Part shown: positions 1-9,179 of the stretch, piece by piece
How the letters are laid out: each line of letters begins with the position of its first letter
Numbering within the stretch: position 1 is the first letter of the stretch
NCBI RefSeq assembly: GCF_030811455.1
Contig: NZ_JAUSQU010000001.1
Coordinates: forward strand, 8,866,001-8,930,000
Direction of reading: 5' to 3'
DNA from: Streptosporangium lutulentum
GTDB taxonomy: Bacteria; Actinomycetota; Actinomycetes; Streptosporangiales; Streptosporangiaceae
Length of the DNA stretch: 64,000 bases
Notes under the pieces: model-generated
Databases searched by the model: none
What the model saw: the letters and a program-made list of their open reading frames with translations, nothing else
What the model was told of the DNA's origin: nothing
Translations under genes and position numbers: made by a program

Positions 1-57
1 GAGTGCGTCAAGGAACTCTTCTACCTCCTCGGTGAAAAAGATCTCCCATTCGCTCAC
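1..57 (-). CDS. RelE/HigB-type toxin, N-terminal fragment (runs off window)
   Basis: A GTG start at 57 follows a good ribosome site (GAGGAGA, 5-6 nt upstream) and reads 19 codons to the window edge, beginning MSEWEIFFTEEVEEFLDAL. This resembles the N-terminus of RelE/ParE-superfamily (DUF891, HigB-like) toxins, which act as ribosome-dependent mRNA nucleases with a HigA-type Xre antitoxin. In this subfamily the toxin gene usually comes first and the antitoxin follows, so a partner would lie outside the window. The family call rests on 19 residues only. The palindrome at 81-96 supports an autoregulated toxin-antitoxin promoter. Confidence 0.55.
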   Translation of the reverse strand, partial: MSEWEIFFTEEVEEFLDAL

Positions 58-80
58 GATTCTCCTCACTCTAACTAATA

Positions 81-96
81 TTTAGAATATTCTAAA
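81..96. promoter_or_regulatory. Perfect 16-bp AT-rich palindrome, likely toxin-antitoxin operator
   Basis: TTTAGAATATTCTAAA is its own reverse complement and stands out in a GC-rich genome. It lies 24 bp upstream of the toxin start at 57, where the -10 element (TAGAAT on the minus strand, inside the palindrome) would be. Occlusion of the promoter by a HigA-type antitoxin is the natural reading. The rest of the 58-258 gap shows no gene; it has a 12-bp imperfect direct repeat (207-218 and 226-237). Confidence 0.5.
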
Positions 97-258
97 CTTC
101 TACGTCATGATCAATTTGAGAAATGACCAAGTCGCTGCGGACCGGAAGGAGAACGACGTCCGCTGTGCAGACTGCCTACTAGGCCACTGCTTGGTCCGCC
201 TTTATTAACGAAGGCGAGGTATGAGAACGAAGGTGAGATGCACGGACGGCGGCCCGGT

Positions 259-1440
259 TCAACGCAGGGCGTCGGCGGGTTCCATGCGGGCTGCGCGGAG
301 GGCCGGGTAGAGGCCCGCGAGAAGGCCTACCAGGGCACCGGCGACGGGAGCCGCCAGGGCCAGGCCGACGTCGAGGACGGGAGTCCACTCCTTCGTGGCG
401 GAGATGACCACGACGGAGACCAGGCCGAGACTGGCGCCGATCACGCCGCCGGTCATACCGATCAACGTGGACTCCAGCAGGAACTGGGCGGCTATGTGGC
501 GGCGGGCGGCGCCCAGGGAGCGGCGCAGGCCGATCTCGGCGATGCGTTCCATCACGGTGACCAGGGTGACGTTGGCGATGCCCACCGCGCCGACCACCAG
601 GGATACCAGGCCGAGGATCAGGAACAGGCCGTTGACGTCGTCCTGGACGCCGTCGCGGGCGCGTTTGGGGCTGGGCGGGGCGATGACCTGGAGTTCGCTG
701 GGGTGATTGGGACTCAGCGCGACGGGGGCCTGGCCGGCGATCAGTTCGGCGGCGCCAAGGGTGGTGGTGACCAGGACACGGGTGACGTTCTTCAGACCGA
801 AGTCGGCGCCGATCGTGGGTGGCACGATCACGGCGGTGGACAGGATCTGCTCGCGGCGCAGATCGCCGAGGATGCCGATCACGGTGTAGGCGCGGTCGCC
901 GATGAACACGGCGGGGGCGTTCGCGAGGCGGGTGACGCCGAGCATCCTGGCGGCCTGCTCGCCGAGGACCACCACGCGGTCGCGGCGCCCGATGTGACCT
1001 TCGTCGAAGAAACGGCCCCCGGTCATCCGGCCGTGGACCGCCCGTGGGAGTTCGGGCCCGGCGGCCACCACGGCCAGGGTCTGGCCGGTGACCCTGGTGG
1101 GGTCCACCAGGGCGTTGGAGGTGACCTGGAGGTTGGAGCTCGTGTCGGTCTGGGCGAGCGCGACGGCCGAGGTCACTCCGCGCAGCCGGGTGAGGGAGGC
1201 GGGGGCGTCCCAGGTGACCAGCGGGTCGGGTTTGTCGGGCACCTCGACGGTGATCGCGGTGGCGGTGAGCTCGTCGAACCGCCCGACGATCTGGTTTCCG
1301 GCGGTGGCGGCGATGCCCAGGGTGATGACCAGGGTGGCGATGCCGAGGACGGTGCCGAGCGTGGTCAGGGCGGAGCGGACGGGGCGGGCGAGCATGCCCG
1401 CCAGGGCCTCGGACCAGAGGTCGCGGATGTCCACGGTCAC
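259..1440 (-). CDS. MacB/FtsX-family ABC transporter permease
   Basis: This 393-residue protein starts at a GTG (1440) preceded by GAAGGGA. It has one N-terminal membrane segment (about 20-45), a large extracytoplasmic MacB_PCD-like domain (about 50-250), and three C-terminal FtsX-type membrane segments (about 265-385, with the typical ERIAEIGLRRSLGA stretch between them). It is the membrane subunit of a MacB-type mechanotransmitting ABC system, which drives extracytoplasmic substrates outward rather than moving them through the bilayer. It is the last gene of the cassette running from the PadR gene at 7.7 kb, 85 bp after the ATPase gene. The substrate cannot be told from sequence. Confidence 0.88.
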   Translation of the reverse strand: MTVDIRDLWSEALAGMLARPVRSALTTLGTVLGIATLVITLGIAATAGNQIVGRFDELTATAITVEVPDKPDPLVTWDAPASLTRLRGVTSAVALAQTDTSSNLQVTSNALVDPTRVTGQTLAVVAAGPELPRAVHGRMTGGRFFDEGHIGRRDRVVVLGEQAARMLGVTRLANAPAVFIGDRAYTVIGILGDLRREQILSTAVIVPPTIGADFGLKNVTRVLVTTTLGAAELIAGQAPVALSPNHPSELQVIAPPSPKRARDGVQDDVNGLFLILGLVSLVVGAVGIANVTLVTVMERIAEIGLRRSLGAARRHIAAQFLLESTLIGMTGGVIGASLGLVSVVVISATKEWTPVLDVGLALAAPVAGALVGLLAGLYPALRAARMEPADALR

Positions 1441-1525
1441 ATCCCTTCGGGAGAACGGGCGGCGTGATTCGCCCTGCGGGTGAGAGAGCGGGTGGACGCG
1501 TACCGAGGGGGAGCGGCGTGCATGG

Positions 1526-2326
<801 letters not shown>

Positions 2327-2405
2327 AGTTCACTACCGCTCATAGCCGCTTATCGTTCCCGGCGTACCGTGCGGATGGGTTTCGCCGCTCGGAGGAACCG
2401 TTTCC

Positions 2406-4214
2406 TCAGACACCGCTCACCACCACCCGATCGCCCTCTTTCAGCGCGCCCGGCTTCACGGGCGTCACCTCCACGGTGCCGTCGGCGGTGAGGCCGGTCC
2501 TGACCTCCACGTCGCCGGCTTTGTCTCCGCCGCCGGGCAGTTCCACCTGGACGCGGGGCCGGCCGTCGGCCGAGGTGACGACCGCGGCCACCGGAACGGT
2601 GAGTACGGCGTTCTCGGTGGCTCCGACAGAGATCTTCACGGTGACCGGCATGCCGATCAGCTCCTGCAGGCCCTTGGTGACCGTCGGGGTGAGCAGCACC
2701 GGCACCGAGCCCAGCCTCTCGTCGGAGGCCCCTGCGGCACCGGCGCCTTCGGCCTTTTCGTCGGCCTCGGCGGGCCTGGCCGCGTCGCCGGTCGCGCTCA
2801 GCACCGCGGGGAACCGCGTCTCGTCGTCGATCTCCAGCGTGGCCTTCATGCCCTTGCGCAGCAGCTTGGCCTCCCTGCTCTCCACCGAACCGGTCACCGC
2901 GAAGGCCGAGCTGGTCACCGTGGCGACCCTTCCCTCGACGGCGTCGCCGGGCTTCACCTCCGCCTTGTCCAGCCGGGCGGGCAACGAGGGAAGGAAGACG
3001 ATCTCGCCGGGCGGGACGCCGACGCCGTACGTCTTCAGGTATTCGGCCAGGATCGATCTGGCGCTCGCCACGTTCTTGCCGCCGTTGGCGACCTTCAGCT
3101 GGAGCGGGGAGTTCTGGCGGGCCTGGCGCAGCGCCTGCTCGGCGGTGGCCACGGACTCCCGGCCCAGCCGTACGGTCCTGCGCAGTTCCTCAAGGCGTTT
3201 CTCCTTACCCGCGCTCGCCTGGTCCCCGAAAGAGGCAAGGGCGGTGCGCGCGGATTCCAGGTTCTGCCGGGCGTTGGAGGCCCTCAGCTCCAGCAGCCGC
3301 CTGTCCTCCTCGGGCTCCGCCGTGGGGAGGGCCGAGGAGGGTCTGGGCGTGGGAAGGGCCGTCTCAGGTGCGGCCGTGGGGAGGGGCCGCGGGGACCTGG
3401 CCGCGGTGAGGGCCTGCTCGGCGGCCAGGGCCTCCTCCTCGCCGGCCCGTACGGCCCGGCGCAGGTCCTCCACCTGGCGTGTCTCCTCGGGGGTGAGGTC
3501 CGCGGAGTCCTCTTCCTCCAGCGTGTCCTCGGCGGCTCGCAGGTCCTTACGGGCGTTGTCGAGCTTGAGTTTCAGCGGCAGGACGTCACGTCCGGCCTCG
3601 AGGGCCTTGCGGTCGGTGAGCAGGGCCTCCTCGGCGACCTGTACGGCCTGGCGAAGCTGCTCCCTGGTCTGTTTGGCGGTGAGGTCGGGTTCCTGGGCCG
3701 TGTATCCCCGCTTGGCGTACCAGCGCCGGACGGCGGCCGTGGTCGCGGAGTCGAAGACGCCGGTGTTCGGCGCGCCGAACCCGAGGCGGCGCAGCGCCGT
3801 CTGGAGTTGCCTGACGTCGGCGCCGGTGGCGCCGGGGGTCATGGTCCTGTGCATGGGGACCTTGCCGCGCAGGGCGAACACCGGGCGGCCGTTGACCTCC
3901 ATCAGCACCGAGCCCTCGGCGATCTTTCCGGGGCGCGGAGCCCGGGTGACCCGCTGGGCCTCCGCGGTGCCGCCCACCACCCCGGCGAGGGTGACGGGAA
4001 GCGGCGAGCCGTACGCCAGGGTGCCGCTGACGGCGACCGTGCTGGTGAGCTTCCGCCGTACGACGGGAGAGGTGATCAGCGACGGCTTGGGCGGCTGCCG
4101 GAGCGCGGCCTCGTCGGCGGGGGAACGCAGCCGCGTGCCGACCGCCCACCCGCCTCCGGCGATCAGGACGACCCCGGCCAGCACAGCCCCCAGCACCCGC
4201 CGGGGTGATCTCAT
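2406..4214 (-). CDS. Peptidoglycan-binding membrane-fusion (HlyD-like) adaptor of a MacB-type exporter
   Basis: The true start is the ATG at 4214, overlapping the TGA of the upstream lipoprotein gene (ATGA, 4211-4214), giving 602 residues. A signal anchor (about 5-25) is followed by a PG_binding_1 domain (about 105-160, with TPGATGADVRQLQTALRRLG), a long Glu/Ala/Arg coiled-coil hairpin (about 165-340) and C-terminal beta-barrel/lipoyl-like parts ending in a typical adaptor tail (VEVTPVKPGALKEGDRVVVSGV-type). Such adaptors are common in actinobacterial MacB operons and probably dock the transporter to the cell wall. The frame stays open upstream to 5060, but that stretch is antisense to nothing and simply overlaps the lipoprotein gene out of frame. 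Confidence 0.85.
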   Translation of the reverse strand: MRSPRRVLGAVLAGVVLIAGGGWAVGTRLRSPADEAALRQPPKPSLITSPVVRRKLTSTVAVSGTLAYGSPLPVTLAGVVGGTAEAQRVTRAPRPGKIAEGSVLMEVNGRPVFALRGKVPMHRTMTPGATGADVRQLQTALRRLGFGAPNTGVFDSATTAAVRRWYAKRGYTAQEPDLTAKQTREQLRQAVQVAEEALLTDRKALEAGRDVLPLKLKLDNARKDLRAAEDTLEEEDSADLTPEETRQVEDLRRAVRAGEEEALAAEQALTAARSPRPLPTAAPETALPTPRPSSALPTAEPEEDRRLLELRASNARQNLESARTALASFGDQASAGKEKRLEELRRTVRLGRESVATAEQALRQARQNSPLQLKVANGGKNVASARSILAEYLKTYGVGVPPGEIVFLPSLPARLDKAEVKPGDAVEGRVATVTSSAFAVTGSVESREAKLLRKGMKATLEIDDETRFPAVLSATGDAARPAEADEKAEGAGAAGASDERLGSVPVLLTPTVTKGLQELIGMPVTVKISVGATENAVLTVPVAAVVTSADGRPRVQVELPGGGDKAGDVEVRTGLTADGTVEVTPVKPGALKEGDRVVVSGV

Positions 4215-5119
4215 AGCCCGAACTCCTGGTATGCCCGCTGCTGGAGCTCGATCTGCTTGGGGGTGAAGACGGGGTAAAAGTCCTTGCCGCACTCCAGGTC
4301 GTCGAGCGCGTCCTTGGTCTCTCTGGCGAGGTACGGTCTGGCCTGGTCGGCCGTCAGGTTGGGCTCCCAGCGCGCGCCCTCCGACACGTCCATCTTCTTC
4401 AGCATGGACTCGGGGATCCGTTCGCCCAGGGGCTTCTTCTCGGTGTCGAACTTCAGCCGGCCGCGGTCGGCGAGCGCGGACGGCTTGGTCGAGCCGATGG
4501 GGTAACCCTTGTCCTTGAGACAGTTCCCCATGGAGGCGGCGAGTTCGACGAGCCGGGGATCGCCGTCGAGTTCGCGGGTTATCAGCTGTTCGCTCCTGGC
4601 GTTGGCCTGCTCGTAGTGGTCGGTGATCGAGTCGACCTTCTTGCCGGTGGCCTCCTTCACCGCCCGCTGGTAACAGGTGCGGTCCGCGTCGTTGTACGCC
4701 GCGCGCTGGGTTTCGGAGAGCGACATCTGGATCTTGTTGTTCGGATTGATGTTCTTCGGGGCGTCGCCCTCCGGCTCTACCATGGGGTTCGCGAACTCCT
4801 GGGGATAGACGTAGAAGGCGAAGACGCCGTATCCGTTTTTCTCTCGCCATTTCTTCATCGCCGCGTAGTCGCCGGAGTCCTGTTTGCGCTCTTCCTCGCC
4901 AATCTGGCGAGGGGCGGAGACGTTCGCGATGTAGGTGAAGCCCTTCTGCTTCATGCAGTCGGCGCGGACCGACGCGATCTGACGGCTTTTGGCCTGCGAA
5001 TCGGCGGTCGCGGAGGTTTTTTCGGTGGCGGGCGCCCCGGGCGCCGGATTCCCACCGCAACCGGACAGTACGGCCAGGGCCAGGATGGCCGTGGGCATGA
5101 CTGTGAGAACGCGTGGCAT
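4211..5119 (-). CDS. Secreted lipoprotein, paralogue of the next gene upstream
   Basis: I chose the ATG at 5119, which has GAGGT 6 nt upstream and gives a clean lipoprotein signal (MPRVLTVMPTAILALAVLSGC, lipobox LSGC). The 302-residue product has no family I recognise. It shares blocks with the protein at 5303-6202: RADCMKQKGF-YI-NV near the mature N-terminus, a CYQRA/CYAAA block, a CLKDKGYP/CLKSKGYP block and DDLECGKDFY near the C-terminus. The conserved Cys beyond the lipobox suggest disulfides. It overlaps the adaptor gene by 4 bp, so it is probably an extracytoplasmic partner of the exporter. Confidence 0.75.
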   Translation of the reverse strand: MPRVLTVMPTAILALAVLSGCGGNPAPGAPATEKTSATADSQAKSRQIASVRADCMKQKGFTYIANVSAPRQIGEEERKQDSGDYAAMKKWREKNGYGVFAFYVYPQEFANPMVEPEGDAPKNINPNNKIQMSLSETQRAAYNDADRTCYQRAVKEATGKKVDSITDHYEQANARSEQLITRELDGDPRLVELAASMGNCLKDKGYPIGSTKPSALADRGRLKFDTEKKPLGERIPESMLKKMDVSEGARWEPNLTADQARPYLARETKDALDDLECGKDFYPVFTPKQIELQQRAYQEFGL

Positions 5120-5302
5120 GGGGTGACCTCGTTTCGCCGTGCGGGCGTGTGCGAGAGGCGGTAGCACCGCTCGCGGTGGGCAGGGGTTCTCAACGGGAGG
5201 GTGGAGGCGAACGTGCTGTTTCGCGCGGTGCGGCGCGACCTTCGGCGGAATGCTTCCGGCCTGGGGCGTCCTGATCCGCTGCGGATTCTCACTCCGCCCG
5301 CC

Positions 5303-6202
5303 TCAATACGGCAGCAACCCGTCTTTCTCGCCGTACTCGTTCAAGGTCTCTTCCAGGAGCTTCCCGTCCCTGGGAAGGAACGCGGCGTAGAAATCCTTGC
5401 CGCATTCCAGGTCGTCGAGCGAGGCCTTGATCTCTTTGGGCAGGTGCAGCCTCGCCTCGTCGGGCGACATTCGCATGGCTTCGAAGGTCTGCGCCTCGCC
5501 CGATTTCGTGCGCTTGGTCAGGTAGGCGGTGCGTTCTTTCTCGAAGATGTCCCAGGTGTTGAATGTCATCGCGGTGGGCTTGAGCGAGGCCACCGGGTAG
5601 CCCTTGCTCTTGAGGCAGTCGCCGAAGTCCCCGGCCAGTTCGACCAGTTGGGGATCGCCATCGAGCAGGCGCTCCTTGGTCTTTATGTAGAGGGTGTCCG
5701 CCTGCGTGGAGACGTCGTCCATGGAGGAGACCTTCTTGCCGGTGAGTGCGGTGAACGCCGCCGCGTAGCAGGCGTTGTCGGCGGCGTTCCGGGCGTTGTA
5801 CTGGGTCTTGGAGAGCGACTGTGCCAGCTCCATGTTGGGGTCGGAAATGGGATCAGGGATGCCCTCCTCGGGGTCGTCCGGGTAGGCGAGGGCGAAGTAG
5901 ACCCCGAAGCCGTGCTTCTCGCGATATTTGAGCATCGCCGGGTAGTCGCCGGCCAGTTCAAGGCGGCGCTCCTCGCTTACCGTCTTCGGCGGGGCGGGGA
6001 CGTTCGGGATGTACTTGAAGCCCTTCTGTTTCATGCAGTCGGCGCGCATCGCCTCCATCTGGCGGCGTTTGCCGTGCGGATCGGTGGTTGGGGACGTCTT
6101 CCCCGAGGCGGGCGCGGCGGACGGCGCCGTCTCCGCGCCGCATCCGGTCAGGAGGGCCAGGGCCAGGGTGGCGGCGGGCATGGTTGTGAGAACGCGGGAC
6201 AT
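5303..6202 (-). CDS. Secreted lipoprotein, tandem paralogue
   Basis: A 299-residue lipoprotein (signal MSRVLTTMPAATLALALLTGC) with the same leader sequence and translation signal as its neighbour: both starts follow CGAAACG-RAGTCACCCC-like sequence. The shared Cys-centred blocks (DCMKQKGF, ACYAAAFTALTGKK, DCLKSKGYP, DDLECGKDFY) show that the two genes arose by tandem duplication and diverged. The 183-bp gap to the next gene holds nothing obvious. The function is unknown. Position in the cassette suggests substrate capture, regulation or immunity for the MacB-type exporter. Confidence 0.75.
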   Translation of the reverse strand: MSRVLTTMPAATLALALLTGCGAETAPSAAPASGKTSPTTDPHGKRRQMEAMRADCMKQKGFKYIPNVPAPPKTVSEERRLELAGDYPAMLKYREKHGFGVYFALAYPDDPEEGIPDPISDPNMELAQSLSKTQYNARNAADNACYAAAFTALTGKKVSSMDDVSTQADTLYIKTKERLLDGDPQLVELAGDFGDCLKSKGYPVASLKPTAMTFNTWDIFEKERTAYLTKRTKSGEAQTFEAMRMSPDEARLHLPKEIKASLDDLECGKDFYAAFLPRDGKLLEETLNEYGEKDGLLPY

Positions 6203-6275
6203 GGGGTGACTCCGTTTCGGCCTGCGGGCATGGTCACGGGGGCGGTGGCCGCCGCCCGTGATTCGATCTGGAGAA

Positions 6276-7340
6276 TCAGAGAAGGATGTGACGCTTCGCG
6301 CGGTACGGCACGATCACGGCCAGCGCCGTCAGGAAGACGAGCAGGGCCAGGTGTGCCACGTCCTGGCTGGATTGGGCGCCGAGATTTTCGGCGTGGACGG
6401 CGCAGACCGGGATGAGATAGATCCCGGCGGCCATCGCCCAGCGCGGGTCGCGGGCCACGTGGCCGGCCCAGATCGCGAGGACGAGGATCCCGATCTCCAT
6501 GGTGACCCTGGCCACCGCGAGGGGGCCGGGCCCACCTGTGAAGTCGAGCCCGGCAGGGTCGGCACCGGCGAGTGCCGGGATCGCCGCCCACCACAGCCAC
6601 GACCGAGCCCCGATGGACCGGGGCTCCCGGGCGGCCAGCGCCAGCAGGCCCAGCACGACCAGTGTGTAGCCGACCATCGGCGCCACCGGGCCGCCGCCCC
6701 CGTAGAGTGACCCGCCGCCCCAGAGCGGGTCGGGAAAGACCGGCAGCAGTGTCAGGTCCAGCCAGGTGCGGCCGAGCGTGATCGAGCAGATCTTGACCGC
6801 GACCAGCGCCGTCACCGGCAGCGCCGTACGCACCCACCCGCGCATGATCAGGACGACGGCGAGCGCCGACAGCCCGACCCAGAGCGGGACGGCGGTCGCG
6901 TACGGCACCAGCATCGCCAGCTGGGCGACCGACAACGCCAGGACTCCGAGGTGAACCCCGTCGACCCAGGCGGGCCGTTCCGTCGCATGGATCACTCTCG
7001 TCCGTAGCCCGCCGGCGACCAGCGCGAAGGACTCGCGGGCCGAGGGCACGGTGCGTCCCGGCTCTGCGGTGTCGAGCAGGGTGGCGATCAGCTCGCCGCC
7101 GTATCCGGACCGGTAGTCGCGGGGATATCCCCGCAGCAGCCGCCGGTACCGTCGCTCCAGGACCCCCGCGCCCGCCCCCGTGGCGGTGCGCGGGTCCGCG
7201 GTGGCGTCGTTCGGTTTCGCGATGAGGCCTGCTCCCGTGGTGGCGTTCGGGCCGGTTCTGATGTTCGTCCCCCCGGAGAAGTCCGGGTCCGTGGTGGCGC
7301 CCGACCCTGCGGGGGCGGACGGGTCCGTGGCGACGGTCAC
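6276..7340 (-). CDS. PadR-linked multi-spanning membrane protein
   Basis: A 354-residue protein starting at GTG 7340, which overlaps the PadR stop (GTGA). A disordered Thr/Gly/Pro-rich N-terminus (1-60) leads into an RRYRRLLRGYPRDYRSGYG motif (about 64-82), common in actinobacterial proteins encoded next to PadR regulators, then about seven hydrophobic segments (about 125-345). It is not a transporter family I can name. The 4-bp coupling to PadR and co-direction with the exporter genes suggest a membrane partner or sensor. The frame is supported by codon use and by the hydrophobic pattern. Confidence 0.7.
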   Translation of the reverse strand: MTVATDPSAPAGSGATTDPDFSGGTNIRTGPNATTGAGLIAKPNDATADPRTATGAGAGVLERRYRRLLRGYPRDYRSGYGGELIATLLDTAEPGRTVPSARESFALVAGGLRTRVIHATERPAWVDGVHLGVLALSVAQLAMLVPYATAVPLWVGLSALAVVLIMRGWVRTALPVTALVAVKICSITLGRTWLDLTLLPVFPDPLWGGGSLYGGGGPVAPMVGYTLVVLGLLALAAREPRSIGARSWLWWAAIPALAGADPAGLDFTGGPGPLAVARVTMEIGILVLAIWAGHVARDPRWAMAAGIYLIPVCAVHAENLGAQSSQDVAHLALLVFLTALAVIVPYRAKRHILL

Positions 7341-7678
7341 GAGAACGCCGATCCGAGACGGAGGATCCGGCTGGTCACGACCGATGACGCCTGCTGCATG
7401 CGCAGGGCCTCGGCGGCGACCAGGTTCTGTCCCTGGTCGGTGAGGACGAAGTATCTCCTCGGCCGCCCCTCGACGATCTCCTCGCGGTCGACGGCGATCA
7501 GCCCGCCCGCCGCGAGCCGGTCGAGCGCGCCGTAAAGCGTGCCGACCGGAAGCCTGACCCGCTCCTCGGAGAGCTTCAGGGTCTGCTTGATGATGCCGTG
7601 TCCGTGCAGGGGGCCGTCGAGCAGCGAGGCGAGGATGAAATAGGTCGGCTCACTGACCGTGGTTGATCCTTTAGCCAT
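7337..7678 (-). CDS. PadR-family transcriptional regulator
   Basis: A 113-residue PadR-type winged-helix repressor. The motif YFILASLLDGPLHGHGIIKQ, the wing region PVGTLYGALDRLAAGGLI and RRYFVLTDQG are typical, followed by a short C-terminal dimerisation helix. I prefer ATG 7678 over ATG 7690: the latter lies inside the operator/-10 region, and the promoter at 7686-7715 would start transcription right at 7678 (leaderless mRNA). The gene heads the cassette and probably represses it until an inducer binds. PadR proteins commonly respond to small aromatic compounds, drugs or envelope stress. Confidence 0.9.
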   Translation of the reverse strand: MAKGSTTVSEPTYFILASLLDGPLHGHGIIKQTLKLSEERVRLPVGTLYGALDRLAAGGLIAVDREEIVEGRPRRYFVLTDQGQNLVAAEALRMQQASSVVTSRILRLGSAFS

Positions 7679-7684
7679 GCGGAA

Positions 7685-7715
7685 GACCATACTTCGCCCG
7701 GCGAAGTATGGTCAA
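7685..7715 (-). promoter_or_regulatory. PadR promoter with a perfect 29-bp operator; leaderless start
   Basis: Positions 7685-7698 and 7700-7713 are perfect reverse complements (14-bp arms, one central base). The core is ATACTTCGCC. The minus strand reads TTGACC (7715-7710), 18 bp, then TATGGT (7691-7686). The start codon A at 7678 lies 7 nt beyond the -10, so the mRNA probably begins at AUG. The operator covers nearly the whole promoter, ideal for autorepression. PadR regulators typically bind dyads of the ATAC-N8-10-GTAT kind, and this fits. Confidence 0.75.
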
Positions 7716-7858
7716 CTCGGGCCCCTTGGGAAACCTGTCCGCGTCGGCTGAGGACTCTCCGGGGTGGCCGTCCGCGTGCCGTACGGGCCCCGGCGCCCGC
7801 GTGCCACACCGGCTCCGGCGTCCGCCCGCCGTACCTACGGGGTGGGAGGATGGCCCGT

Positions 7859-9067
7859 ATGGCAGACGCTCAGGTGACCTACGACGACGTGGTCGCCGCC
7901 CGCGAGACCCTCGCCGGCGTGGCCCTGCGGACCCCGCTGCTGCACTCGCACGCCCTGTCCGACGGCCTCGGCGGGCCCGTCCATCTCAAGTGCGAGAACC
8001 TGCAGCGTTCGGGGTCGTTCAAGGTGCGCGGCGCCTACGTCAGGATCGCCGGGCTGAACGCGGAGGAGCGCGGCCGGGGGGTGGTGGCGGCCAGCGCGGG
8101 CAACCACGCCCAGGGGGTCGCCCTCAGCTCGGGCCTGGTCGGCATCAAGTCGACGGTCTACATGCCGGAGGGGGCGCCGCTGCCCAAGGTGGCCGCGGCC
8201 CGCTCCTACGGCGCCGATGTGATCTTCGCGGGTGACACCGTGGACATCGCGCTGGCCCGTGCCAGGGAACACGCCGAGCAGACGGGGGCGGTGTTCATCC
8301 ACCCCTTCGACCATCCGGACGTCATCGCGGGGCAGGGCACGATCGGGCTGGAGATCCTGGAGCAGTTTCCCGAGGTCGGCACGATCGTGATGTCGGTGGG
8401 CGGCGGAGGGCTGGCCGCCGGCGTCGCGCTCGCGGCCAAGTCGCTGAGGCCGGGCGTGCGCATCGTCGGGGTGCAGGCCGAGAGGGCCGCCGCCTACCCG
8501 GCCTCACTTGCGGCCGGGCACCCGGTCATGGTCAGGCCCGCCTCGACGATGGCCGACGGCATCGCGGTCGGCCTCCCGGGAGAGCTGCCCTTCGAGCTGA
8601 TCCACTACCTGGTCGACAGCGTCGTCACGGTCACCGAGAGCGAGATCTCCCAGGCGCTGGTGCTCTGCCTGGAGCGCGCCAAGCAGGTCGTCGAGCCCGC
8701 GGGGGTCGCCGCGGTGGCGGCGATCCTGGCCCATCCGCAGGTCTTCGAACCGCCGGTGGTGGCCGTGCTCTCCGGCGGGAACATCGACCCGCTGCTGCTG
8801 TCCAAGGTCCTCCGGCACGGACTGGCCGCCGCCGGGCGCTACCTGACGCTGCGGGTGCAGCTGCCCGACAGGCCGGGTGCGCTGGCGTCGCTGGTGACCA
8901 AGCTGGCGGAGCTCGGCGCGAACGTGCTGGACATCGTGCACGAACGGCTGAACATGCGGGTGGGCGAGGTCGAGGTGCAGCTCCAGCTGGAGACCAGGGG
9001 GCCGGTGCACTCCGACGAGGTGCTCGGATCCCTCCGCAGGGACGGATACAGGCTCACCATCGGATGA
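7859..9067 (+). CDS. ilvA: Threonine ammonia-lyase (threonine dehydratase) with C-terminal ACT domain
   Basis: A PLP enzyme of fold type II that deaminates threonine to 2-oxobutanoate, the first step toward isoleucine. The PLP lysine is K55 in SFKVRGAY, followed by the SAGNHAQGVA phosphate-binding region and the glycine loop SVGGGGLAAG. An ACT-type domain (about 325-400, QLPDRPGALASLVTKL) implies allosteric control. Two ATGs are possible: the one at 7850 abuts the ribosome site GGGAGG (7844-7849) and is too close, while 7859 has ideal 9-nt spacing, so I chose it (402 residues). The length of about 400 fits the short, single-ACT type. Confidence 0.93.
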   Translation: MADAQVTYDDVVAARETLAGVALRTPLLHSHALSDGLGGPVHLKCENLQRSGSFKVRGAYVRIAGLNAEERGRGVVAASAGNHAQGVALSSGLVGIKSTVYMPEGAPLPKVAAARSYGADVIFAGDTVDIALARAREHAEQTGAVFIHPFDHPDVIAGQGTIGLEILEQFPEVGTIVMSVGGGGLAAGVALAAKSLRPGVRIVGVQAERAAAYPASLAAGHPVMVRPASTMADGIAVGLPGELPFELIHYLVDSVVTVTESEISQALVLCLERAKQVVEPAGVAAVAAILAHPQVFEPPVVAVLSGGNIDPLLLSKVLRHGLAAAGRYLTLRVQLPDRPGALASLVTKLAELGANVLDIVHERLNMRVGEVEVQLQLETRGPVHSDEVLGSLRRDGYRLTIG

Positions 9068-9069
9068 TC

Positions 9070-9125
9070 CGCGTTTTCCCGGATCGTGCCCCCTGATCGA
9101 CGTTTCCCGGACCGTGCCTGTCCGG
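9070..9125 (+). repeat. Two-copy 29-bp repeat and small hairpin after ilvA
   Basis: CGTTTTCCCGGATCGTGCC (9072-9090) returns as CGTTTCCCGGACCGTGCC (9101-9118), period 29. The second copy forms a hairpin with CCGGAC (9107-9112) and GTCCGG (9120-9125). It sits between convergent ilvA and the M1 peptidase gene and may end transcription, but has no T tract. Confidence 0.35.
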
Positions 9126-9179
9126 CCTGTCGCCCGGAGGCGGTCTCCGGCGGCGCCCGCTCGCGGTGAGGGGCGGGGA

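Noticed and set aside
4215..5060. Extension of the membrane-fusion gene frame to 884 codons
   Set aside because: The protein has a clean signal anchor from ATG 4214, and the upstream 282 codons only overlap the lipoprotein gene out of frame. The ATGA overlap supports the short form.
7850..7858. Upstream ATG for ilvA
   Set aside because: The ribosome site GGGAGG directly abuts it, leaving no spacer; the next ATG (7859) has ideal spacing.
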